A stretch of 54,407 nt of DNA, from NCBI RefSeq assembly GCF_014202905.1, contig NZ_JACHHY010000025.1, positions 1 to 54,407 on the forward strand. The letters run 5' to 3'. This DNA comes from Chitinivorax tropicus. GTDB taxonomy: Bacteria; Pseudomonadota; Gammaproteobacteria; Burkholderiales; SCOH01. The position numbers were made by a program, and so were the translations under genes. The notes under the pieces are model-generated. The model saw only the letters and a list, made by a program, of their open reading frames with translations, made no database searches and was not told the origin of the DNA. Shown in pieces: positions 17,812 through 26,013 of this stretch. The number at the start of each line of letters is the position of its first letter. Position 1 is the first letter of the stretch.

Positions 17812-18930
17812 TTATTTACGACGCGCTTTCGGGTCGAGCGCATCACGTAACAGATCGGTGAACAGGCCAAATGTCACGACAAACAGCGACATCACACCAG
17901 CAGCGGCAGCCAACTGCCACCACTTGCCCAATACCAGCTCGGCTCGCACCTCGCTGATCATCACCCCCCAGGAAACCGAGCTGGTCGGCACACCAAAGCC
18001 GAGGAAGGACAACACCACCTCGGACTTGATGAAATCCACCACCAGCTGCGATAGCTGAACCAGCATCAAATGGCTGACGTTCGGCAGAATATGTACAAAC
18101 ATACGGCGGCTATTGGATGCACCAATCGCATTCGCAGCCTGGATATATTCACGCCCACGTTGTTTCACATACTCAGAACGGATCAGACGATAGGTTCCTG
18201 TCCAGCCGGTCACACCAAGGATGAAAATGACGGTCGAGATGCCAGGTGTCCGTACAATCGAAGCAATGGCCATGACCAGCAGAATGTACGGCATAGCCGT
18301 AAAGACACTGTAGAGCCACTCCAACGCCGCATCGACCATGCCACCGAAGTAGCCGGCCATGGCACCCAGAAACGTACCGATGATCACCGCCAGCAAAGCA
18401 GCCAACACCCCGACAGTAATCGACACCTGCGATGCCTTGATCACCTTATCGACAACGTCGCGCCCCTGCTTGTCGGCACCCAGCGGGCGTGACCAATCCA
18501 GTGGCTTTTCTTCTTGGTGATATTGTTTTTCTGCCTCATCGAACTTGCCATAGTTGGCCGCCAGCGGATCGACACTGCGTAGTGCGTCATCGATTTCCAG
18601 CTTTTCATAGGTCAGACGGCTCGATTCACCTTGCGGGTTCGGCGCATCCTTCATGAAATCTGGGTTGGCATAGGAAACCGCAATCGGTTCATCCCAGTTG
18701 TTGGCAATCAACCCGACCCACCCAGCCAGCGTCGCAGCCAGAAACACCAACAGGATCAACACGCAGGCGCGTGCCAGCCATCCTGAGAACAGACGGCGCA
18801 TGGCCTGCGCCCAAAACCCTTGACTATTGGACATGTTCAAGTCCTTGCTTGATTTCGACCCACCAGACATGAACCCCATGGCCCCCGCCCAGAGCAGCAC
18901 ACGCACCCAGAATCCTTGATGATTGGACAT
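17812..18930 (-). CDS. Peptide ABC transporter permease (DppC/YejE-like) with duplicated N-terminus
   Basis: The 372-residue inner-membrane permease has an N-terminal membrane helix (about residues 52-76), a long periplasmic insert and five further helices with the BPD transport signature (REYIQAANAIGASNSRRMFVH shortened: EYIQAANAIGASNSRRM). It ends in RDALDPKARRK, like OppC/DppC. The N-terminus is odd: MSNHQGFW at residue 1 is repeated as MSNSQGFW at residue 33, and the DNA around both starts is nearly the same, so the 5-prime end was duplicated. Either ATG has a ribosome-binding site (AGGAG at 18930, AAGGA for 18834), giving 372 or 340 residues. It follows the other permease by 9 bases. Confidence 0.92.
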   Translation of the reverse strand: MSNHQGFWVRVLLWAGAMGFMSGGSKSSKDLNMSNSQGFWAQAMRRLFSGWLARACVLILLVFLAATLAGWVGLIANNWDEPIAVSYANPDFMKDAPNPQGESSRLTYEKLEIDDALRSVDPLAANYGKFDEAEKQYHQEEKPLDWSRPLGADKQGRDVVDKVIKASQVSITVGVLAALLAVIIGTFLGAMAGYFGGMVDAALEWLYSVFTAMPYILLVMAIASIVRTPGISTVIFILGVTGWTGTYRLIRSEYVKQRGREYIQAANAIGASNSRRMFVHILPNVSHLMLVQLSQLVVDFIKSEVVLSFLGFGVPTSSVSWGVMISEVRAELVLGKWWQLAAAAGVMSLFVVTFGLFTDLLRDALDPKARRK

Positions 18931-18939
18931 GTTCGGCTC

Positions 18940-19878
18940 CTATTTCAGCTCAACACGTGGATCGAGCACTTTGTAAAGCACATCCACAAACAGGTTGGCG
19001 AACATGGTGACGAAAGCAACCATCATGGTGATGGCTTTGATCACTGGGAAATCGCTCTTTTCAACAGCAACAATCACTTCCCGCCCAATGCCAGGGATCG
19101 AGAAGATCTGCTCGATGATGAAAGAACCCACCACCAGGCCAGGCAACGACAACGCCATGTTGGTGACAATGGGGATGGCCGCGTTGCGCAACACGTGAAC
19201 ATACATGATGCGGTTGTCGCTCACCCCTTTGGCACGGGCAGTACGCACATAGTCCTGATTGATTTCCTCAACCACGAACGAGCGATACAGGCGCAAGCTG
19301 GGGGTGATGGCCACGAACAGGATCAACATGATCGGCAGCCATGCATAGGTTGACAGGTTCGTCGCCAGACTATCGCCCCAACCTTGAACAGGCGCCCAGC
19401 CCAGCACCGAACCGAATACCCACTGCCCCACCACTGCGTACAGCAGCAAGCTGATCGACATGGATGCCGTACAAATCGCCATGACCACACGATCTGTCAG
19501 CGTGCCGCGCACATACGCGACACCCAGTGCCAACACCACCGCGATTGCGGCTTCCAATACCCATACCGGCAACATGATGGTCAAGGTGGCGGGCAGGCGT
19601 GCTGAGAGGATCTGCCCGACCGGCTCGTTGGTTGTCCAGCTACGGCCATAGTCAAATGAGATCACCTGCTTGAAGAACACCCACAGCTGCACAAACCAAG
19701 GCTCGTCCAGCCCCAGCTCCTTGCGGATGGCTGCAATCCGCTCTGGATTGGGCATTTTACCTGCCAGAATCTGGGCAGGGTCACCGGCGAAGAAATTGAA
19801 CAATAGGAACAGCATCAAAATCACCCCGAGGATGGTCGGGATCATTTGCAGGATGCGTCGCAGGAAGTATGCGAACAT
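18940..19878 (-). CDS. Peptide ABC transporter permease (DppB/YejB-like)
   Basis: The 312-residue inner-membrane protein starts MFAYFLRRILQMIPTILGV, the typical first helix of OppB/DppB permeases. It then has a periplasmic region with PERIAAIRKELGLDEPW, several further helices, and the EAA loop (DYVRTARAKGVSDNRIMYVH shortened: VRTARAKGVSDNRIM) that contacts the ATPase. It ends KVLDPRVELK. It pairs with the downstream DppC-like permease to form the channel. It starts 6 bases after the stop of the M3 peptidase gene, so the genes are co-transcribed and probably translationally linked. Confidence 0.93.
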   Translation of the reverse strand: MFAYFLRRILQMIPTILGVILMLFLLFNFFAGDPAQILAGKMPNPERIAAIRKELGLDEPWFVQLWVFFKQVISFDYGRSWTTNEPVGQILSARLPATLTIMLPVWVLEAAIAVVLALGVAYVRGTLTDRVVMAICTASMSISLLLYAVVGQWVFGSVLGWAPVQGWGDSLATNLSTYAWLPIMLILFVAITPSLRLYRSFVVEEINQDYVRTARAKGVSDNRIMYVHVLRNAAIPIVTNMALSLPGLVVGSFIIEQIFSIPGIGREVIVAVEKSDFPVIKAITMMVAFVTMFANLFVDVLYKVLDPRVELK

Positions 19879-19884
19879 GATGGC

Positions 19885-21900
19885 TTACCCCTTGGTGCCA
19901 GACTTGGCGTCGGCTGCCTGTGTGGTAGTACGTTGCCCGGTGATCTCGCGGAAGAAGGCATCTGGGCTGGTCTTACGACCCAGGAATTCTTCAACCAGCT
20001 TCATCGGGGGCACCTGGCCACCATTTTCAAGAATGATGGAACGATAACGGGCACCTGCTTTGGCATCCATCACGTTATCCCCAAAGCCGGACAACATATC
20101 GAGCGCCAGCACTTCCGACCACATGTATCCGTAGTACCCAGCCTGATAGCCGCCGATGACATGCCCGAACGCAGCAGGCGCCATCGTGCCATCTACATGA
20201 CCCAGCGGCATTTCACGCTCACCATCCCGCCATAGCTGCATGGGGTCGCCTGGGTTGGCAGTGTGCAACGCCATATCCCACGTTGCAAAGAACACCTGGC
20301 GGGCATATTTCACACCCTGGCCAAAGCTGCGTGCGGCATTCATCTTGGCGATCAATGCCGGGTCGATCGGCTTGCAGGTGCTGCATACCTCATTGAACAG
20401 CTTATGTGTCTCGGGACGGCGGGCCCACTCTTCATACATCTGTGAGGGGGCTTCCACAAAGTCACGTTTGACCGATGTACCAGCCTGCATGCTGTATCGG
20501 GTTTTGGACAATACACCGTGCATCACATGACCAAACTCATGGAAGAGCGTCTCCAACTCATCCTGATCAAACCCATTGCGGTTGAAGTTGGTCACCAAGA
20601 CCGAGATAGGGGTACGTTTGGCGATGGTGCTGACACCAATGGTCGGGAAAGCGGCGGCGTGCTTGTATTTGCCATCGCGTGGGAACAGGTCTAGATAGAA
20701 ACTGGACAGATATTGCTTGCTCTTGCTGTCGTATACATCAAAAGCCCGCACATCAGGGTGCCATACCTTCTGTTGCTTGTTGGGGCGGAAATCCACACCA
20801 TACAGCGTGCTGGTGACTTTCATCATCCAAGCCAATGTCGGCTCGGTCGGGAACTGCGCCCGTACTTCTTGTTGATCCAGGCTGTAACGCGCTTTCTTCA
20901 AACGGGTCTCATAGAAGAGCAGATCCCAGCGATACATCTTGGCGTCCGGATTGCCGGTGAATTTGGCCTTCTCTGCCGCCAATTCGCCAATTTCACGCTT
21001 TTCCAGCTCACCAACCCGGGTTTTCACATCGCCCAGGAACTGATTGACCGCCGCGGCGCTGCCAGCCATCTTGCGCTTCAACGACCAATCGGCAAAATTG
21101 TCATAGCCAAATAAACCAGCCAGCTCCTTCCGCAGGGTCACCACCTGTTTCAGGATGGTCAGGTTCGCTTCACCGCCACGTTTGTTGAATGCCTCATACA
21201 TACGACGACGAGATTGCTCATTCTCGGCGTAATTCATGATCGCATCGTACTCAGGGTAATCCAATCCAAATACGAGGCGCCCTTCTGCATCCTTGGCCCG
21301 GCCTTCAAGCGCATCTTTCGGCACGCCAACCAGCTCGGCCTCTGTGTAGGTCACCTTCGCCTTGGTGTCGCGAACATTGCGTTGAAATTCCTGAGCCAGT
21401 TTATCCAACTCATTATTGATTGCAGCCACACGCTCGCGTTTGTCTTTAGGCAGGCTGACACCACGCGACTCAAACTCATCCAGAATGCTCTGGCGAGCCA
21501 TCTCATCAATGGCATCCGCAGGCTTCAAAGCCTTGACCCGTTCATACAAGGCCGTGCTTTGCAGCATATCATTCAAATAGCCAGAAATCCGCAGATCGCA
21601 TGCCTCGGCGGCTTTACGCACCGCCTCGTCCGGGCTGGTTTCCGACAGCAGGCCAATTGGCCCACCAGTGGCCTGAAGCTGGATATCCAACTGGTTCCAG
21701 GTAAGCAAGGTGTTGTCCTTGCTGACTTTACTCAAAGGTAATGATTCGATCTTGGCAACACGTTTTTTGGTGTCGTTGATTGCCTTGTCACACATTTTGC
21801 CGATTTCATCAGCCTTGGGCTGCACAATGGCACCGGGCAGCGCTGCATAGGTCTGCCCAATCATCGCCATTGCGGCCAGCGCAATCGCAGTCTTCTTCAT
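19885..21900 (-). CDS. M3-family zinc oligopeptidase, exported (Dcp/thimet oligopeptidase type)
   Basis: The 671-residue enzyme has a signal peptide (MKKTAIALAAMAMIGQTYAA), so it is likely periplasmic. The M3 metallopeptidase zinc motif HEFGH lies around residue 455 (ELETLFHEFGHVMHG), with the second conserved motif in FVEAPSQMYEEWA supplying the third ligand. M3 enzymes cleave short peptides, not folded proteins. Its placement inside the ABC operon, between the substrate-binding protein and the permeases, suggests it trims peptides before or while they are imported. Intracellular homologues (PrlC, OpdA) lack a signal peptide; this one has it. Exact cleavage mode (dipeptidyl carboxypeptidase or endopeptidase) is open. 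Confidence 0.93.
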   Translation of the reverse strand: MKKTAIALAAMAMIGQTYAALPGAIVQPKADEIGKMCDKAINDTKKRVAKIESLPLSKVSKDNTLLTWNQLDIQLQATGGPIGLLSETSPDEAVRKAAEACDLRISGYLNDMLQSTALYERVKALKPADAIDEMARQSILDEFESRGVSLPKDKRERVAAINNELDKLAQEFQRNVRDTKAKVTYTEAELVGVPKDALEGRAKDAEGRLVFGLDYPEYDAIMNYAENEQSRRRMYEAFNKRGGEANLTILKQVVTLRKELAGLFGYDNFADWSLKRKMAGSAAAVNQFLGDVKTRVGELEKREIGELAAEKAKFTGNPDAKMYRWDLLFYETRLKKARYSLDQQEVRAQFPTEPTLAWMMKVTSTLYGVDFRPNKQQKVWHPDVRAFDVYDSKSKQYLSSFYLDLFPRDGKYKHAAAFPTIGVSTIAKRTPISVLVTNFNRNGFDQDELETLFHEFGHVMHGVLSKTRYSMQAGTSVKRDFVEAPSQMYEEWARRPETHKLFNEVCSTCKPIDPALIAKMNAARSFGQGVKYARQVFFATWDMALHTANPGDPMQLWRDGEREMPLGHVDGTMAPAAFGHVIGGYQAGYYGYMWSEVLALDMLSGFGDNVMDAKAGARYRSIILENGGQVPPMKLVEEFLGRKTSPDAFFREITGQRTTTQAADAKSGTKG

Positions 21901-21911
21901 GACCTCAATCC

Positions 21912-23783
21912 TTATTGCTGTTTCTTATATGCCTCGCGCTTGGCGAGGTCGATGTCGTAATACATGAATTTCACGTGATCCACTGGATGAGCAAGGAAGC
22001 CGGTGGTCCAGCTGTGCTCCATATGCGTACGAATACGGTGGACATTGAAATTCCATGGCGCGTAGGCCGCTACCAGCCGCACCATGCGCATCACCTTGGC
22101 TTGTCGCTCCGGTGAATCCGGCATCTGGCTGATCTCACGATAGAGGTCGTCATATTCCTTGAGTTTGAAGCAGGAATCGTTCCCCTCTCGGCAGTTAGGG
22201 CCATACAGCAGCTGCAGGAAGTTTTCGACATCGGGGAAATCCGCCCCCCAGGCACCACCTGTCAATTGGAATTTGCCATTCTGCTTGCGCTGGATCTGAT
22301 CAGGGAAGGAGGTCTTCTCGGTGCGAAGGCGGATCTTGACCGCCTTGAAAGCCTGCTCCATCAACTCCTCGAAATCCCTTCGCCCACCAGTGGTCGTCCC
22401 GAGATAGGTGATCTCCAAAGGTTTCCCATTAGGCAGCTCACGATAACCATCACCATCTACATCCTTGTACCCGTAGGTATCCAAAATGGCGTTGGCACGC
22501 GCTGGGTTGTAGGCATGCAATGCATTTTTGAAGTTGGGATCGTAGCCGACAATGCCTGGGCCCCAAGGGGCCTCTGCTTCAATGGCTTGTCCAGCACGGG
22601 TGACCATGGCCTCTTTTTTAGAGTTGTAAGACATGGCAAGCGCACGTCTCAGTGCAACCTTCTCCGGCTCATACCCCCCCACCACCTCGTCTTCCATATT
22701 GAACTGGTTGAAAGTCACTTCAGGCTCCAATTCACGGAAAACCTTGATGCCTTTCTTGGCGTACTGCGGCTTCAGCTTGCCGCCAGGGGCCGATTGCAGG
22801 GCATATTCCGACCCAACCCGGTAGTGAATGTCGGTATCACCACGCAGAAAACCCAACCATTGTGCCTGGCCGTTTTCCATCACAGGCAGATCGATACGTC
22901 CAATCAACGGGAGGCGCTTGCCGCGCAACTCTGCCATCACTGTCTGATTGACGCCCGTTGCGTCTACCGGTGGCTCATACACCATCCCGCGATAGCTGGG
23001 ACTCGCTACCAGCGAAGTACGATGTCCCCGCTCCCATTTCTGCAGTATGTAGGGTCCTGTTCCAACTGGGTGCGCACCAATATCAACCTTGCCATATTTA
23101 TCCACGACCTCTTTAGCAAGCGCCCCGGTCGTGGTCATAGCAAGAATGTAGTTCAAATTGTAATCAGGCTTGGTCAACTTGATCTGCAGGGTATAACGAT
23201 CCAGCGCCTTCAATCCCTCGACAGGAGTAGAAGGGTCGAAGGACCCTGCCGCCTTTGCAGCCTCAAGCTTCTCATCCAAACCAACGATCTTGCCACGCAG
23301 TAACCAGGAATTCGGGCGCTTGGTAGTTGGATCGACAAGGCGTTGCAAAGAGAAGACATAGTCTTGTGCGGTCAGCTCTCTTTTTACACCGTTGAATGCA
23401 GGGTCATCTGCAAAATAGATCCCTTTTTTCAGGCGAATGGTATATGTCCTGCCATCTTCGGAAACCACGGGCATGGCTTCCGCTGTTTGTGGCACCACTC
23501 TTGCAGGGCGTGACAAATAGTCGAACGTCAACATCGATTCGAACATTTGCGCCATGATGATATTGGAGTACTGATCTGAATATTCGGCTGGGTCAAAACC
23601 TGTTTCTGGAACTTCCAAGCCGAAGTGGAGGGTTTTATTCATGTCTGCGGACACTGCAACATTGCAGGCCGCCATGCCAAGAGCAGCGACGGTAAACGAA
23701 TTCAGCAACGTCCAAGACAGACGCTGCCAGGTTGTCCGATTGCCACTCCCGCTGATTCGAGTAGAGCGAATGGAAGTGTTCAT
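21912..23783 (-). CDS. Extracellular solute-binding protein, family 5 (peptide ABC transporter)
   Basis: This 623-residue periplasmic receptor is the likely first gene of the operon. The N-terminal hydrophobic stretch SFTVAALGMAACNVAVSA is the signal region. It is followed by the family pattern: LHFGLEVPETGFDPAEYSD, GRTYTIRLKKGIYFADDP, TAQDYVFSLQRLVDP and HPVGTGPYILQKWERG. Family 5 proteins bind oligopeptides, dipeptides, haem or similar ligands and present them to DppBC-type permeases. I prefer the ATG at 23783; an upstream in-frame GTG at 23828 is possible. Neither has a strong ribosome-binding site. The M3 peptidase begins 11 bases downstream. Ligand is inferred from the neighbours. Confidence 0.9.
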   Translation of the reverse strand: MNTSIRSTRISGSGNRTTWQRLSWTLLNSFTVAALGMAACNVAVSADMNKTLHFGLEVPETGFDPAEYSDQYSNIIMAQMFESMLTFDYLSRPARVVPQTAEAMPVVSEDGRTYTIRLKKGIYFADDPAFNGVKRELTAQDYVFSLQRLVDPTTKRPNSWLLRGKIVGLDEKLEAAKAAGSFDPSTPVEGLKALDRYTLQIKLTKPDYNLNYILAMTTTGALAKEVVDKYGKVDIGAHPVGTGPYILQKWERGHRTSLVASPSYRGMVYEPPVDATGVNQTVMAELRGKRLPLIGRIDLPVMENGQAQWLGFLRGDTDIHYRVGSEYALQSAPGGKLKPQYAKKGIKVFRELEPEVTFNQFNMEDEVVGGYEPEKVALRRALAMSYNSKKEAMVTRAGQAIEAEAPWGPGIVGYDPNFKNALHAYNPARANAILDTYGYKDVDGDGYRELPNGKPLEITYLGTTTGGRRDFEELMEQAFKAVKIRLRTEKTSFPDQIQRKQNGKFQLTGGAWGADFPDVENFLQLLYGPNCREGNDSCFKLKEYDDLYREISQMPDSPERQAKVMRMVRLVAAYAPWNFNVHRIRTHMEHSWTTGFLAHPVDHVKFMYYDIDLAKREAYKKQQ

Positions 23784-24022
23784 GGCCAAAATGTAGGTTG
23801 CAGGCAATGAAAAAGGCGGTAACGTCACCGCCCATCAGGTTGTGCACCAGCAAAGCTGGAAACACACCTTCAAACGAAATGCCAGCCAAACCAAGTATCG
23901 TTATGCCGCCAACAAATCAGACAGAATGCCAATTCGTCGACATCCTGCCCGCCAAAATGATCACATCAGCGACCACCTTGGCAGGCAGGAACACCTCAAC
24001 TTAGCCAGCAAATCTGCCTAGA

Positions 24023-24787
24023 TTAATTGACGTCGACGATTTCTTCTTCTTCACCACTGAGTGTGAAGTTCACCTCGTAGACACCAGTATGGGCTTGGCC
24101 GTCAGCATGGAATTTCCATTGCATCAGCTTGCGTTTGACCTCATTGGCCAACGCAGACCCACCTGGAGGAGATTTCTTGATTTCTACGTCAGTGACATCG
24201 CCATTACCATCAATGTGCGCCCAGGCAATAACCAAGCCCTGTACATCATTCTCACGCGCTTTCCGCGGATACTCGATGCCGACTTTGGACTTGGGTGCCA
24301 ATCCCTTCACCGGGCCTGAGTTGACAGGCGCAGGTTTGGCATCCGGTGTCGGATTGCCAACTGCCGGCTTGGACTCACCTACTGCTGTTGGCACCGACAT
24401 CCCTCCTGTCGAGGTAGCCGGCGTATCAACAGGCTTCGGTGCCTCCATTGGGATGGGGGCTTGCTCTGGTTGAGATTGTGGCTTTGGCGCCTCTTGTACC
24501 TTTTCGAGAATCTTTTCGACCTCTTTGGGTTTTTCCTCGACGATCTTCTCTGGCTCAGGCGGTGGTGGCGGCTCTTCTTCCACCACATCCACTACCTCCA
24601 TGATCTGTTCCTTCTCGGCAATATGCTTGCCAGTAGGAGGGAACATGAACACTGCGGAGATAAAGGCGACCTCGATGACCGCAGCAATGGCCAGAGCCTT
24701 GCCGAAAGTCATGCCTTTACCAGTTGAGATGTCAGGGTCTGCCCAAAGAGGCACGCCAGGTTTTCCCGCAACAGTCATGGCGGTCAT
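24023..24787 (-). CDS. tonB: TonB energy transducer
   Basis: The 254-residue protein couples the proton motive force from ExbBD to outer-membrane receptors. One membrane helix (about residues 28-50, GKALAIAAVIEVAFISAVFM) is followed by a Pro/Glu/Lys-rich periplasmic linker (EEEPPPPPEPEKIVEEKPKE) and a C-terminal TonB domain (about 160-245: GIEYPRKARENDVQGLVIAW, then VKRKLMQWKF). The N-terminal 27 residues before the helix are longer than in E. coli TonB. The gene overlaps the exbD stop by one base (TGATG), so it is translationally coupled. It is the last gene of exbB-exbD-tonB and lies next to two TonB-dependent receptor genes. Confidence 0.93.
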   Translation of the reverse strand: MTAMTVAGKPGVPLWADPDISTGKGMTFGKALAIAAVIEVAFISAVFMFPPTGKHIAEKEQIMEVVDVVEEEPPPPPEPEKIVEEKPKEVEKILEKVQEAPKPQSQPEQAPIPMEAPKPVDTPATSTGGMSVPTAVGESKPAVGNPTPDAKPAPVNSGPVKGLAPKSKVGIEYPRKARENDVQGLVIAWAHIDGNGDVTDVEIKKSPPGGSALANEVKRKLMQWKFHADGQAHTGVYEVNFTLSGEEEEIVDVN

Positions 24788-25212
24788 CAGGCTCCTCCTG
24801 CTTCCTTCTTGGTCGCGATGCCAACGGCGGTGATGCCAGCAGCCCGCACATCATCCATCACCGACATCAAAGTCTGCAGGGAAGTTGTCTTGTCACCAGC
24901 GATGATCACTTCAACCTTGGGTGCAGAAGCTTTCTTTTGCTTCAACAAGGCGGTCAGTGATTCATGCGTGTGTGCCTGATTATCGACCAGGATCGAACCA
25001 TCTTCCTTGACACCGACTGCAACCTTCACAGGAGGCTGCATTGTGGTGGCCGTCTTTGAGGACGGCAATTGCAGAGTGATGCCTGCGCCTTCCATCATCT
25101 TCAAGGTCACGACCATGAAGAAGATCAGCAGGAACATCATGATGTCGATGAGCGGGATCACTTCGATCCGCGCTTCTTTATGCTCCAAATAACGGCCCGC
25201 GCGCATGATCAA
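24787..25212 (-). CDS. exbD: Biopolymer transport protein ExbD
   Basis: The 141-residue protein has one N-terminal membrane helix (IDIMMFLLIFFMVVTLKM). This includes the conserved Asp (in PLIDIMMFLL) that carries protons with ExbB, followed by a periplasmic domain (for example VKVAVGVKEDGSILVD). It is standard for ExbD/TolR. It overlaps exbB by four bases (ATGA) upstream and tonB by one base downstream, showing tight translational coupling in a single operon. TolR is the alternative, but the tonB neighbour favours ExbD. Confidence 0.93.
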   Translation of the reverse strand: MIMRAGRYLEHKEARIEVIPLIDIMMFLLIFFMVVTLKMMEGAGITLQLPSSKTATTMQPPVKVAVGVKEDGSILVDNQAHTHESLTALLKQKKASAPKVEVIIAGDKTTSLQTLMSVMDDVRAAGITAVGIATKKEAGGA

Positions 25213-25910
25213 GCACCTTGCGCAGCAACGTTAGGCTTTCCATTGGAAGCAGCTTGTGCAGCGGCTTTTTTGCCTTGGAGCACAGCATGATCAACACCAC
25301 CACCGTGCAGACGGTTGATCAACATGGTCTTCACCAGCTCAAGCTGGTTGACTGTCAAGCGGATACGTTTATTGAAATAGTTCAGGAAGCCAACAGCAAA
25401 GATGGCGATCAGCAGACCACCAGCGGTAGCGATCAGCGCATGGCCGATACCACCTGTAATTGCATTCGGGTTCGATACGCCATGGTTACCGATCGCGCCG
25501 AATGCTTGAATCATACCGATAACGGTACCGAACAGACCGAGCAACGGTCCCAGCGTCACGCCTGTGTCCAATACCCACAAATTCTTGTCGAGCTTAGGCA
25601 GCTCCCACAGCAACGCCTCTTCAATATGGCGCTCCATGTCTTCTGCGCTTTCACCACGGGAAGCAACTGCGGCCTTCACCACGTTTGCCTGAGGGGAGCC
25701 CTCGTAATGTTTTGCAACTTGTTGCAGTTGCTCAACGCTTTGATACTTGACCAACAGAATGTCGTGCTCGATGGCATCACCAATCTTCACGACTTTGGCG
25801 ATATACCACCAACGTTCGATGATCACCGCAAGGCTGATTAACAGCACCAGCGCCAGAACCGGCACCAGGCCACCTGAAAGTACACTTACCTCGATAATGA
25901 AATCCAGCAT
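25209..25910 (-). CDS. exbB: MotA/TolQ/ExbB proton channel family protein ExbB
   Basis: The 233-residue inner-membrane protein has three membrane segments: near residues 10-35 (GGLVPVLALVLLISLAVII), about 115-140 (GVTLGPLLGLFGTVIGMIQAF) and about 155-180 (GIGHALIATAGGLLIAIFAV). The last two carry the ExbB/TolQ signature. It forms the pentameric motor core with ExbD. It is the first gene of exbB-exbD-tonB; AGGAG precedes the ATG by a normal distance. The C-terminal tail has an Ala-rich stretch (AAAQAASNGKPNVAAQGA). Confidence 0.94.
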   Translation of the reverse strand: MLDFIIEVSVLSGGLVPVLALVLLISLAVIIERWWYIAKVVKIGDAIEHDILLVKYQSVEQLQQVAKHYEGSPQANVVKAAVASRGESAEDMERHIEEALLWELPKLDKNLWVLDTGVTLGPLLGLFGTVIGMIQAFGAIGNHGVSNPNAITGGIGHALIATAGGLLIAIFAVGFLNYFNKRIRLTVNQLELVKTMLINRLHGGGVDHAVLQGKKAAAQAASNGKPNVAAQGA

Positions 25911-26013
25911 GTTATTTACTCCTAAGTTTATAGTGGGTTGCTGCTAAGACTGCCGCCACCCGCTGGTGGGTGACGGCAAAATTTCGAACGAGATTATCAC
26001 AAACCCTTGGACA

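Noticed and set aside
22266-23303. Plus-strand frame of 345 codons opposite the solute-binding protein gene
   Set aside because: Antisense shadow; the minus-strand product is a clear family 5 binding protein.
25950-25980. Hairpin between the first receptor gene and exbB, considered as terminator
   Set aside because: The stem is fair, but no T-run follows it on the minus strand, so read-through into exbB is possible.
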